Assembly: GCA_018670095.1 (NCBI GenBank)
Contig: JABHRR010000029.1
Span: 1-48,046 of the forward strand
Length of the DNA: 48,046 nucleotides
Direction: 5' to 3'
DNA from: Candidatus Woesearchaeota archaeon
Lineage (GTDB): Archaea > Nanobdellota > Nanobdellia > Woesearchaeales > GW2011-AR9
A model generated the notes under the pieces. That model worked only from the letters and a program-made list of their open reading frames with translations. It did no database searches and had not been told where the DNA came from. Shown in pieces: positions 16,983-26,820 of the stretch (positions are counted from its first letter, which is position 1; the number at the start of each line of letters is the position of its first letter). Both the position numbers and the translations under genes were made by a program.

Positions 16983-19900
16983 CTAAATTTTCCTTTTTCT
17001 TTTGCTTTTTCTAAATCTTTAATTTGTTTTTTAGATAATTTAAATTCACGATATAATTTATAATCTTCTTCTTCATAAGTTACAATTTCACTTAATTGTG
17101 ATGCCCTAAATTTTCCAGTTTCAGGATCAATCCAATAAGTACATTCTGGACAACGAGGATTATCAAATAATTCTCTCCCGGTATATTCTTTTGTTTTTGG
17201 AATAACTATTTCTACCAAATCTGATGGAGCAGTAAGTTCCGAATTAACTAAATCTGTATTAACCATTTCTTCATTAATTGCCGAAGTAGTATCAGCACTT
17301 TCATCAAGGATTTGCTGCCAATATGAAGTAGGTGGCTTAATAGTTGGCTCGACAGTTTTTATTTCCGGTTCAGGTAATTTTATTTCATCTGGAGAAATTG
17401 GTTCTGAAACCGCAATCTCAGGCACTGTTGGAGCCATGACAGGATCTAATTGTGGGGTTGGTTTACTTTCCTGAACTGTTGAAGCATCTTTTGGTACGGC
17501 CGCTACTTCTTTACGTTGTGTATCAGAAATATCTGGTAAATCTAATTCTGCTTGTTCTTCCCCTAGTGATTCTGAGAAATCACCTGCTTTTGTGTCAACT
17601 TCAAATATCTCGCTAGATGAATCAGCTTGATCACCAACTGGAATTTCTATACCACCATCTGGCAATTCTAATTCCGGTAAATCCACATCAGATGTTTCTA
17701 AACTTGGTACCGTGGTAGGTACAGATATTGGGTCTAATTGTGGAGTTGGTTTAATATCCTGAATTGAAGCATCTTTTGGTACAGCTGCTACGTCTTTACT
17801 TTGTGATTCAGGAGATTTAGGTAAGTCTAATATTGCGGATTCTTCTCCTACTGATTCTGAGAAATCACCCGCTATTGTATCAACTTCAAATTTTCCGCTA
17901 GGTAAATCAGAAATAGCTTGATCACCTGGAATTACTATACCACCATCTGGCAATTCTAATTCCGGTAAATCCACACCAGATGTTTCTAAACTTGGTACTG
18001 TTGAGGGCCCAGATATTGGGTCTAGTTGGGGTACAGGCTGACTTACTGGAGGAATTATTTCATCACCCAGAAACCTCCAACGAAACACAGCAGTGTTTAA
18101 TCCCGTATCTTTATCTCTTTTCAGTTCATCAACACTAACATAATCATCATAAACATGAGCACTTAATGCTGGTTGTGAACCTGCAAACTTTTTAAAATAT
18201 TTTTTACCTGTAACTGGAGGAATCCTAATTACTTCTTTAATACCAATTGCATGACCAGAACGCAAAATTACATCTCCCGGCTGTATGTCCTCATAATCAT
18301 TAACTATTTGAATATCATTACTCCAACTACCAACATTTTTTATTTCCTTTCCAATACCATTAACATAAGTTTTTGTTCCAGTTCCCGACATCCAGCCCGT
18401 AATAAATTTTTGTTCTTTTCCTTCAAATTGACTTAAACAAGTTTCACCATTATTATAACAAATATTTCTTCCTGTTGCTTTAGCATACTCATAAGCTAAT
18501 CTGAACTGAGTATCAATACATTCTTGAGCACGATTTAAGATGTCTAAATCTAAAGAATCAGCATTAGAACTCTTAATGATAGGAACCTTTAATATTTCTT
18601 CACCAACTGTAATTCCTTTTTTAGGTTTATAAACTTCAGCAGTAAATTCTAAAACGTAATCATTTTTTAATAAAGGAAAACCTTCAATAAACTCTTGATA
18701 AGATAATTTTGCATTACCATCTTGAGAACTTATAATTTGACCAAAAGCACCAGTTTTTTGTTGACCTAAATCAACAACAATTCTTTTTGTATTGTCATCA
18801 ATTTTACTACCTAATGTACTTGATTCAGTTCTTAACTGGTAATACGCACTAGCAACTTCTCCCTCTACAAGTTCATCTCTCTCTTTTATCAAAGCAAAAA
18901 TATTCTGGTTAATATTTTCCATCTTACTTTTAATATCATTAACAGTTATTTCTTGTAATTGTTTATTATCATTAGGAGTTAATAAAGCCCTTGCAAGTTG
19001 TCCTTCTTGATACTTATATTCCTCATATAAACCAGCAATAGGTGTTTCAGAAACAATATCAAATGTTCCAAGAAGTTTTCCATTGATCTCATCAAGTTTA
19101 CTTTCAACTTTTTGAATTTCTGGATTAGCCTTAAGCTCCTCCATAGCTGAATTAATTTGATTAAATCTTAATGTTAAACCTTTATTTTCCTCAAGAAGTT
19201 CTTGTCTTTCTTCATCAGACAATGAAGTAAAAAATGTTTTATCAACATCTAAATCATAAGTTTTCTTTTCACCCTCAGAAGTTAAGTATTCAAATCTCAT
19301 GTCAGAAGAAACAGAATTAGTTTGTCCTTGACCAGTTCCCTCTGGAGCATAATCAAAAAGTGTTCTTCCTTTAATTTCATTACCATCAATTAAAAATTCC
19401 CACTTACCATTATTAATTTTTCCTTTACCTTCCATTTTCAAATTGAGAGCCAAAGGTTGACCATCCCTAGAATTTTTTCCAACTTCCATCTCCCCGCCAT
19501 CAGGATGAAATTCTAACCTACTTTTCTCAGTCCGTGTAACTCCTTTTTCATTAAATTTAACAAACTCCGGAAATATATTATTACCTTCTTCAACTTTAGT
19601 ATCAAAGTTTCGTCCACCCAACCAAACTTTTTTCTGACCATAAATAAAATAATTTTCTATTCCTTCTGGATATTGATTTTTTTTAATTTCAGGAATAAGA
19701 GTATCATATATCTCTTGTCTTTCAGCTTGATATTTTTTAACTATTTCTTCCCTCTTAAATATTAGAGGCAAATATTCATCTGTAATAATCTGTCTGTTAA
19801 TTCCAGCTTTGCCAATTTCTATAAGAATTTGTCTTGATTCAACACTTAATTTTTCAATTTGTGAAAATATAGCTTCTTTATTTGCACTTCCAGAATATAG

Positions 19901-21085
19901 TTGTTCTCTTAATTTCTCCAAATCAACATTAATCTTATTCCTTTTAGCTGAAAGATCAAAAACTTTGGCACTTTCCTCTTGAATTTCTTTATTCATCTCA
20001 GCAAAAGTAAGTTTGTTATCTTCTCCTAATCCTTCTCTTAAAACATTTTGTAACTCTTCTTCTTCTTTCCGGTCAATATCTAAAGTTTCATCATTTTCTG
20101 CATAAAACAAATTCAGTTCACTTACGTACCACTCTTCTTCAAACTCCCAATCTTTATTATCTGAATACCCATAAGTATTATGGTTAAATCCCTGCACAAC
20201 AACATCAGAAGAAGTTAAAACTTTTACTGGCCCACCATCTTTGTATTCTAAACCCCCTTCACGAATCAAATCATTATTTGGAAGCTTAATATTTTCACCC
20301 ATGATGATTAATTCACTATCTTTACTAATTTGATCAATCTGTGCATTAGCAGTTTTTAATATATTTTGTTCACGATTAAATTCAAAATCAGGCAATTCCT
20401 CATTTTCATTTAAAGCAAAAGTAAAACCAGCAATACTATCAGCTGTTCCACGTACAACACCATTATCAAGAATAAAATTAGCACCAATAATCTTTTTATC
20501 TCCAAATTCACCGTCATTAATCGTAAGTACTGTTTGACCGGCAGGAGATGTTTCAGCACTTAAATCTCCTTTAAATGCCCATTCTTTTTTACCATTATCT
20601 ATCAAAATAATATTTCCATCTTTGTCAACATCAATCTTAAGATTAGAATTAGAAAATTGATAAATATCAGCGATTGCACCATTCTTTCCTTTTAATGTTC
20701 CTTCTTTAGAAAAGTCTGTAACCCCTTTACCTTCAGCAATGTTAAAATCAACACCTTTATGTTTCATGAACTTAACAAAAGTATCTTTATTTTCATTAAC
20801 ATTCTGAGGATTAATAAAATAATCAGTAGCAATTTGTATGTTCTCAGGATTCTGGAAAGAATTGATTGTTGAAATAAAATTAGCTTGATCTGCAGGATTC
20901 ATTAAAACAAAATTTTGCGGGGAAGGGTTTTGATAAAATTGTTCAAGTGTTAGTTCAGAATTAACTCCTCCAGCAGGAGCTTGACCGGGCACTGCTGGTT
21001 CAGAAATAACTAGAATAGAAAACATTAACAAACCAATAACTAAATTAAAGTACAACAAATTTAACTTATTAATTTTTTTCACCAT
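16979..21085 (-). CDS. Giant secreted/anchored protein (1368 aa) with beta-repeat N-term, coiled-coil middle, Cys/His peptidase-like segment and Pro-rich C-terminal repeats
   Basis: N-terminal hydrophobic segment LLYFNLVIGLLMFSILVIS; CIDTQFRLAYEYAK...QPGDVILRSGHAIGI; repeated PQLDPIS.P.TVPSLETS.VDLPELELPDGGI. Confidence 0.75.
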   Translation of the reverse strand: MVKKINKLNLLYFNLVIGLLMFSILVISEPAVPGQAPAGGVNSELTLEQFYQNPSPQNFVLMNPADQANFISTINSFQNPENIQIATDYFINPQNVNENKDTFVKFMKHKGVDFNIAEGKGVTDFSKEGTLKGKNGAIADIYQFSNSNLKIDVDKDGNIILIDNGKKEWAFKGDLSAETSPAGQTVLTINDGEFGDKKIIGANFILDNGVVRGTADSIAGFTFALNENEELPDFEFNREQNILKTANAQIDQISKDSELIIMGENIKLPNNDLIREGGLEYKDGGPVKVLTSSDVVVQGFNHNTYGYSDNKDWEFEEEWYVSELNLFYAENDETLDIDRKEEEELQNVLREGLGEDNKLTFAEMNKEIQEESAKVFDLSAKRNKINVDLEKLREQLYSGSANKEAIFSQIEKLSVESRQILIEIGKAGINRQIITDEYLPLIFKREEIVKKYQAERQEIYDTLIPEIKKNQYPEGIENYFIYGQKKVWLGGRNFDTKVEEGNNIFPEFVKFNEKGVTRTEKSRLEFHPDGGEMEVGKNSRDGQPLALNLKMEGKGKINNGKWEFLIDGNEIKGRTLFDYAPEGTGQGQTNSVSSDMRFEYLTSEGEKKTYDLDVDKTFFTSLSDEERQELLEENKGLTLRFNQINSAMEELKANPEIQKVESKLDEINGKLLGTFDIVSETPIAGLYEEYKYQEGQLARALLTPNDNKQLQEITVNDIKSKMENINQNIFALIKERDELVEGEVASAYYQLRTESSTLGSKIDDNTKRIVVDLGQQKTGAFGQIISSQDGNAKLSYQEFIEGFPLLKNDYVLEFTAEVYKPKKGITVGEEILKVPIIKSSNADSLDLDILNRAQECIDTQFRLAYEYAKATGRNICYNNGETCLSQFEGKEQKFITGWMSGTGTKTYVNGIGKEIKNVGSWSNDIQIVNDYEDIQPGDVILRSGHAIGIKEVIRIPPVTGKKYFKKFAGSQPALSAHVYDDYVSVDELKRDKDTGLNTAVFRWRFLGDEIIPPVSQPVPQLDPISGPSTVPSLETSGVDLPELELPDGGIVIPGDQAISDLPSGKFEVDTIAGDFSESVGEESAILDLPKSPESQSKDVAAVPKDASIQDIKPTPQLDPISVPTTVPSLETSDVDLPELELPDGGIEIPVGDQADSSSEIFEVDTKAGDFSESLGEEQAELDLPDISDTQRKEVAAVPKDASTVQESKPTPQLDPVMAPTVPEIAVSEPISPDEIKLPEPEIKTVEPTIKPPTSYWQQILDESADTTSAINEEMVNTDLVNSELTAPSDLVEIVIPKTKEYTGRELFDNPRCPECTYWIDPETGKFRASQLSEIVTYEEEDYKLYREFKLSKKQIKDLEKAKEKGKFS
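17430..18045 (-). repeat. Tandem protein-coding repeats (~85-90 aa) PQLDPISxPxTVPSLETSxVDLPELELPDGGIxIPxxDQA
   Basis: Near-duplicate blocks readable in both the nucleotide sequence and the translation of ORF 16979..21085. Confidence 0.8.
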
Positions 21086-21087
21086 TT

Positions 21088-22146
21088 TTATCCAGTTACT
21101 TTGAATATTACAAATTCGTTATCTTTCTCGGCAGTAGTTTCAGCAGTAATAATAACAAAATGAGTCCCTTTATCCATTTTATTCGCAGTAAAACTAATCT
21201 TTCCGTTAGCACTAATCTCAAACAATTCAGAGTCATCTGTGTAACTAACATCCTCTTTATTAGAAACAATTGTTTTTTCAAAAAGTTCTCCAACACCAAT
21301 CTCAAACGTTCCAAGATCTTCTATTTCTAACTTTTCTTCTATTTCTACTTCAAGGTATTCCATAATAAATTCAAAAGTAAAATTTTTATAGTCCAAGATT
21401 ACAGGTTTTTTGTCCTCCAATCGAAACATGATAATATCATTAGCAAAAACTGAACTATCATGAATAGGTAACGCATCAATAAGAATATTCTTACTGGCAG
21501 CTGTATCTTCCATACAAGTTAAACAGATATAACCTTTATCTTCCAAATTTTGTTCAACTAATTCTTCAGCAGCTTCAATAAACTTTTTAACATTAACATT
21601 TACCACTTTAATAAAAGTGTCAAATTCCATCACATCTTGTCCCAGTTCAAACTTTAGAGGATAATTCAAAACAATTTTGGTTCTCTCATTATAACTTACA
21701 TTAACAACAATTTCGCCCTCAGTAATATCATATCCTGATTTCTCAAATATTTTAAAGTTATCTACACAGACTGGTAAATAATCTTTAATGTATCTTTCCA
21801 ACTCTTTCTCAGCATCTTCAATTTCTAAAACTCTAATTTCATCTTCGTAATAATAGTAAGGAAGTTTATCCCCAACAAATAAAATTGAATAATCTAACGG
21901 TGATTGATAATAGCCACCCTGCCTACCGATTAAGACTAAACCCTCTTCAGAAACTCTGTTTAAACAAGATTCAACAAACAATTTAATATTGTCTCCCTGA
22001 AGTGGAGTTAACACCTCTTCAGTAACTTTAACATTTTTACTTACTGAAGTTTGCTTTAAGATAAAGAATAATGAAAAAACAAGTACTATAAGAATACCTA
22101 GAATAATAAAGACTGTAATCTGACCTTTCCTATTTAAATTAAACAT
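21088..22146 (-). CDS. Membrane-anchored protein with archaeal class-III-signal-like N-terminus
   Basis: MFNLNRKGQITVFIILGILIVLVFSLFFILK. Confidence 0.7.
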   Translation of the reverse strand: MFNLNRKGQITVFIILGILIVLVFSLFFILKQTSVSKNVKVTEEVLTPLQGDNIKLFVESCLNRVSEEGLVLIGRQGGYYQSPLDYSILFVGDKLPYYYYEDEIRVLEIEDAEKELERYIKDYLPVCVDNFKIFEKSGYDITEGEIVVNVSYNERTKIVLNYPLKFELGQDVMEFDTFIKVVNVNVKKFIEAAEELVEQNLEDKGYICLTCMEDTAASKNILIDALPIHDSSVFANDIIMFRLEDKKPVILDYKNFTFEFIMEYLEVEIEEKLEIEDLGTFEIGVGELFEKTIVSNKEDVSYTDDSELFEISANGKISFTANKMDKGTHFVIITAETTAEKDNEFVIFKVTG

Positions 22147-22190
22147 CTACTATATAACTAAATATTAGCGATATATAAATGTTATTAATT

Positions 22191-22925
22191 TTATCTTAAA
22201 AAAACCCTATAAAATTCCCTAGCTTGTTCTTTAGAATATTCTAAAGTGCCACCAACATCCATGCTAACTAATTTAACTCCCTTCCGTTCAAACACTTCTC
22301 TGAATTCAGAAGAATCATATTGTTTCTTTAACTTCAATTGAAATTCAAGATTCTCAAATTCACAATTATCATCTTTATCTCTACCATCCAATCTTCTAAT
22401 TACCTCAGAAACATCTTCAATCGTAGGAACTATCATGAAATCCATTGGATGTTCATAACAGAAAGCATTCCCCGGCAATTTCATTATTTCATCCATACTA
22501 AATTCTCTACCTAAATCTAAAGCCATTTGTTGTTGATAAACAATGCTAGTAGAAAATGATCTACTTTGATAGACATCAATCCCCGCTTCTAAAACCGGAA
22601 GTAATAATTGTTCATACAAAATGTGACGATCTAAAGAATATCCTCCAGCAACTGTTTCCGGAGAATATTTTCTACCGTTCTTAGCAATTAACTCATCACG
22701 AACTACTCTTCCTGCACCAACAAATGTAGGTTCAGAAGTAAGAATAATATCATATTCACCAATAATCTCTTTTGGATTCGGGTGGAAATCATTTTCATTC
22801 CAGAACTTGTGAACATCAAAAACTCTTTTGCCTTCTTTAATCGCTTCTTCAACAAAAGTATCTATAATAACTCCTTTACCACAACCATCTAGTCCATCAA
22901 CAACAATAAACTTACCTCTTTCCAT
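22191..22925 (-). CDS. tmk: Thymidylate kinase-like P-loop kinase
   Basis: MERGKFIVVDGLDGCGKGVIIDTF Walker A; later motif SRSFSTSIVYQQ. Start moved to Met7 of the ORF. Confidence 0.65.
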   Translation of the reverse strand: MERGKFIVVDGLDGCGKGVIIDTFVEEAIKEGKRVFDVHKFWNENDFHPNPKEIIGEYDIILTSEPTFVGAGRVVRDELIAKNGRKYSPETVAGGYSLDRHILYEQLLLPVLEAGIDVYQSRSFSTSIVYQQQMALDLGREFSMDEIMKLPGNAFCYEHPMDFMIVPTIEDVSEVIRRLDGRDKDDNCEFENLEFQLKLKKQYDSSEFREVFERKGVKLVSMDVGGTLEYSKEQAREFYRVFLR

Positions 22926-22976
22926 AACAAAAAGAAAACCCAACTTATTAATAAATTATATGGTGCTAGAAAGATA

Positions 22977-24137
22977 TTAATCAAAAAATTTCAAATCACG
23001 AATTTCTTCAGGCAAATGTTCCTGCTTGAAACTTTCCTTCTCCTCTGCACTTAAATCATGATAATACTTATACCCTTCACCCAAACCTTGATCTTTCAAA
23101 AAAGAAGTTTCTGCGTTCTTCAAATGTATTGGCACATCTAAGTTTCCAGTTTCTTTAATCGTCTGTTTAACTTTGTTAACAGCCACGTAAACTTTATTAC
23201 CTTTCTTTGCTGAAGCAAGATAAACAATTAATTGTGCTAAAATAACTTCACTCTCCGGCAGACCAATTACTTCATGAGATTGAAAACATTTAATAGCAAA
23301 TTCTAAAGCTTTGTTATCAGTATCACCAATGTCTTCAGAAGCAAACCTGATTAAACGACGAAAAATATATTTTGGATCTTCACCACCATTCAACATTCTA
23401 AAAGCCCAGTATAAAGACGCATCTACATCACTGTCACGCAAAGATTTGTGTAAAGCAGAAATCATATTATAATGCCATTCCTGGTCATAAAAAATATTTC
23501 TATTAAGTAATTTTTTTGCTTCTTCTAAAGTCAAATTTTCTTTTTTTGATAAAAATTCTAAACTGTTTAAAGATTTTCTCAAATCTCCATCTGAGATGTT
23601 ACAAATAAAATCAATAATTTCTTCTTTAATTACAATCTTCTCATTCTGAGAAACATTAAGCAAATATTTCTTAATTTCCGATTGAGGAATCTTATCAAAC
23701 TTAAACACTTTTATTCTAGAAAGTAAAGCATTGTTAACTTCAAACGCAGGATTTTCTGTGGTGGCACCAATTAAAGTCAATGTACCTTTCTCTACATGTG
23801 GTAATAAATAATCTTGCTGCATCTTGTTAAAACGATGAATTTCGTCAACAAAAAGAATTGTTCTAACTCTTGAAAATAAAAACAAGTTTTTAGCTTTCTC
23901 AACACATTCTCTTAAATCTTTTACTCCACTGGTAACTGCACTAATTTCAATAAAATTAAGATCAAGAACGTTGCAAATTATTTTCGCCAGTGTTGTTTTT
24001 CCTGTTCCTGGAGGTCCCCAAAAAAGCATAGAAAATATATTGTTATCATTAATATAATCTTTAAGAACAATATTCTCAGAAGTAAAAACAAAACCTTTCA
24101 TATCTTTTGGTCTTACTTTATGTGCTAATGGCTCCAT
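22977..24137 (-). CDS. rarA: RarA/MgsA replication-associated recombination AAA ATPase
   Basis: HKVRPKDMKGF, GPPGTGKTTLAKI, LFVDEIHRFNKMQQDYLLPHVE, GATTENPAFEVNNALLSR, EDIGDTDNKAL. Confidence 0.93.
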   Translation of the reverse strand: MEPLAHKVRPKDMKGFVFTSENIVLKDYINDNNIFSMLFWGPPGTGKTTLAKIICNVLDLNFIEISAVTSGVKDLRECVEKAKNLFLFSRVRTILFVDEIHRFNKMQQDYLLPHVEKGTLTLIGATTENPAFEVNNALLSRIKVFKFDKIPQSEIKKYLLNVSQNEKIVIKEEIIDFICNISDGDLRKSLNSLEFLSKKENLTLEEAKKLLNRNIFYDQEWHYNMISALHKSLRDSDVDASLYWAFRMLNGGEDPKYIFRRLIRFASEDIGDTDNKALEFAIKCFQSHEVIGLPESEVILAQLIVYLASAKKGNKVYVAVNKVKQTIKETGNLDVPIHLKNAETSFLKDQGLGEGYKYYHDLSAEEKESFKQEHLPEEIRDLKFFD

Positions 24138-24240
24138 ATTAGCTTCAGGAGTTTAACCGTTTATTAAGATTTTCGTTGTTGAGATGGCATTATGGATTAC
24201 AACAGAAACATTTATATATTATAGCCCACTATAGTTCACT

Positions 24241-24459
24241 ATGGCAACAACAATTCAAATTAGTGGGGATTTACAACAAGAACTTGCAAGCAGAAAAATG
24301 TTTGCTAAAGAAACCTACGAAGAAGTAATTTGGGATTTAATAGAAGATACTAAAGAACTTTCTGCTGAGACTCTAAAAAATATTGAAATTTCTAAAAAGC
24401 AAATCAAAGAAGGAAAGACTCATAGTCATGAAGAAGTTAAAAGAAAGTTGGGTTTGTAA
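24241..24459 (+). CDS. Type II antitoxin candidate
   Basis: MATTIQISGDLQQELASRKMFAKETYEEVIWDLIED, RHH/VapB-like N-term, 3 nt upstream of a RelE-like ORF. Confidence 0.75.
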   Translation: MATTIQISGDLQQELASRKMFAKETYEEVIWDLIEDTKELSAETLKNIEISKKQIKEGKTHSHEEVKRKLGL

Positions 24460-24462
24460 AGA

Positions 24463-24714
24463 ATGTACGAACTAATTTATTCTGACGAAGTTTTAAAACA
24501 ATTAAAAAAATCAGATAATATTCTTAAAAAAAGAATTATTACAACTCTAGAAAGAATGAGGTTCAGACCACATTCATACACTAAAAAACTAGTAGGTTGT
24601 CCCCATTTTTCTTTAAGAGTTGGAGACCATAGAATCATTTTAGATATTCAAGATAATAAATTAATAATTTTCGTAATTGAGCTTGGTCACAGAAGAAATA
24701 TTTATAAGAAGTAA
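24463..24714 (+). CDS. RelE/ParE-family toxin
   Basis: MYELIYSDEVLKQLKKSD...LRVGDHRIILDIQDNKLIIFVIELGHRRNIYKK is a RelE-fold signature. Confidence 0.88.
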   Translation: MYELIYSDEVLKQLKKSDNILKKRIITTLERMRFRPHSYTKKLVGCPHFSLRVGDHRIILDIQDNKLIIFVIELGHRRNIYKK

Positions 24715-24731
24715 TCAATTAACTTAACAAA

Positions 24732-25307
24732 ATGAATAAAATAATCTGTTTAGTAGGAATGTCTGGTTCTGGTAAAAGTGTCGTTGCTGATGAACTGGTA
24801 AGAAACGGTTTCGAGTTTGCTCGTTTTGGACAAATCACATTAGATATTGTTAAAGAACGTGGTTTAGAACCAAGCGAAGAAAATGAAAGACCAATCAGAG
24901 AAGAAATGAGAAAAGAGCATGGCATGGGTGCATACGCAACTTTAAATATTCCAAAATTTGATGATCTTTTAAAGAAAGCTAACTTAGTTGCTGATGGACT
25001 TTACTCATGGACTGAATACAAAATTCTTAAAGAATATTATAAAGAAAGATTAACTGTAGTTGCTGTTTTAGCACCACCAGAAACAAGGTACGCTAGACTA
25101 GCAGGAAGAACAGAAGTTGATGAAAAAATGCGTAACAGACCAGCAACAAGAAAACAAGCAATTGCCAGAGATTACGCAGAAATTGAAAACATTGAGAAAG
25201 GCGGTCCGATCGCCATGGCTGATTATTATATTCTGAATATGGGCAGTAAAGAAGATTTAATTAAAGAAGCAAAAAAATTGTTAGTGGAATTAAATAAGAA
25301 ATCATAA
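24732..25307 (+). CDS. UPF0200/dephospho-CoA-kinase-like P-loop nucleotide kinase
   Basis: MNKIICLVGMSGSGKSVVADELV P-loop; UPF0200-like body. Confidence 0.7.
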   Translation: MNKIICLVGMSGSGKSVVADELVRNGFEFARFGQITLDIVKERGLEPSEENERPIREEMRKEHGMGAYATLNIPKFDDLLKKANLVADGLYSWTEYKILKEYYKERLTVVAVLAPPETRYARLAGRTEVDEKMRNRPATRKQAIARDYAEIENIEKGGPIAMADYYILNMGSKEDLIKEAKKLLVELNKKS

Positions 25308-25367
25308 CCACAACACAACCATTCTAGTATAATAATCAATTTATAGTTATTCTTCTTCCAATTTATT

Positions 25368-26378
25368 ATGATTATCGGCATTACAGGATTAGATGGTTCA
25401 GGAAAGAATATGGTGACTGAATCTTTAGGACAGAATAACTTTATTCAAATAAGTTTCTCAGACATTCTCAGGGAAGAATTAAAGAAAAGAAACTTAAAAA
25501 TTACTAAAGAAAATCTTATCGAAACAGGAAATTATTTGAGAACTAGATACGGCAGAAAAATTCTCGCGCGATTAGCGTTAAGTAAAGTTGAAGATGGCGA
25601 AAATTATGTTTTTACTTCCATCAGAAACCCGTTAGAAGCAGAATTCTTAATGTCAAGACACGATTTCTTATTAGTTAACGTAACTGCTCCAGATAATATT
25701 AGATTAAAACGTATCATGAAGAAAAGGTTAGAAAGTGACCCTAGAACAATAAAAGAATTAAGAAAAATGGACGCTTTAGAAAATAGTTCTGATCCCAAGA
25801 AACAACAGTTACATAAAGTCATGAAAATGGCACAAGTAACTATCAATAATGATTCTACTTTAGACAAACTTCAAAAGAAAGTTGATCAGGTGTTAAAAGA
25901 TTGGATGTTTAAACTGCAAGACCCACGACCAGATTGGGACCATTATTTTATGGAGATAGCAGAAACTGTAAAATCAAGATCAAGTTGTATGTCTCCAAAA
26001 AAAGGCGCATTAATTGTTAAAGATAAACAAATTCTTTCTACTGGTTATAATGGCACGCCTAGAAATGTAAGTCATTGTACTGCTGGATCTTGTGAAAGAT
26101 GTTCATTAAGACATCAAGGTAAGATTAAATCTGCTGATTACACTTCTGCAATATGTATCTGTGCCCATGCTGAAGAAAACGCGATTGTACAAGCAGCAAA
26201 TACTGGTGCCTCAACAAAAGGGGCAACAATTTATACTACTTTTACCCCTTGTAATATGTGTGCGCGGATGATCATTAACGCGGGAATAAAAGAAGTTATT
26301 GCTAAAGTTAAATATCCCGATGATGTTGGCACAAAGTTGTTAAAAGAAGCGCGAGTAAGCTTAAGAGTTTTGAAATAA
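25368..26378 (+). CDS. Fusion: N-terminal P-loop kinase-like domain + dCMP deaminase
   Basis: GITGLDGSGKNMVTE P-loop; CAHAEENAIVQAA (HAE) and TPCNMCARMI (PCxxC) deaminase zinc motifs. Confidence 0.88.
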   Translation: MIIGITGLDGSGKNMVTESLGQNNFIQISFSDILREELKKRNLKITKENLIETGNYLRTRYGRKILARLALSKVEDGENYVFTSIRNPLEAEFLMSRHDFLLVNVTAPDNIRLKRIMKKRLESDPRTIKELRKMDALENSSDPKKQQLHKVMKMAQVTINNDSTLDKLQKKVDQVLKDWMFKLQDPRPDWDHYFMEIAETVKSRSSCMSPKKGALIVKDKQILSTGYNGTPRNVSHCTAGSCERCSLRHQGKIKSADYTSAICICAHAEENAIVQAANTGASTKGATIYTTFTPCNMCARMIINAGIKEVIAKVKYPDDVGTKLLKEARVSLRVLK

Positions 26379-26389
26379 AAATAAAAAAA

Positions 26390-26731
26390 TTAAAGAATCT
26401 TTCTTCCTAAATCAAAGACCCCACCAGTTTCTTCGTGAGCTTTAACTGCTCGATCAACACAATGGTGTGGTTCTTGATAATCTCCAGGAATCCGATTAAA
26501 ATCAGGTTCAGATAATCCAATTACAGAAACTGGTTGCTCTGATCTGATATTAAAATTTTTATCTTTGTAACAAGCCGGACAATCGTTACCAGTTAACTGT
26601 ACATAATCAGTGTGATAAGTATCTCCACATTCTTGACAAGAATATGCATTGTCTTCAACTATATTCTGTTGAATTGTAACCATTGCGTCATCAAAATCTT
26701 CTAATATTTCAACTAAATCATTATTTACCAT
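26390..26731 (-). CDS. Zinc-ribbon protein
   Basis: CQECGDTYHTDYVQLTGNDCPACYK. Confidence 0.6.
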   Translation of the reverse strand: MVNNDLVEILEDFDDAMVTIQQNIVEDNAYSCQECGDTYHTDYVQLTGNDCPACYKDKNFNIRSEQPVSVIGLSEPDFNRIPGDYQEPHHCVDRAVKAHEETGGVFDLGRKIL

Positions 26732-26820
26732 TGGAAAACTAATAAAATATATGGTGTATATAAATATTATGGAAAATCTAGAAAGATTTAAATATTAATT
26801 ATCTCTCACGAATAGTAAAT

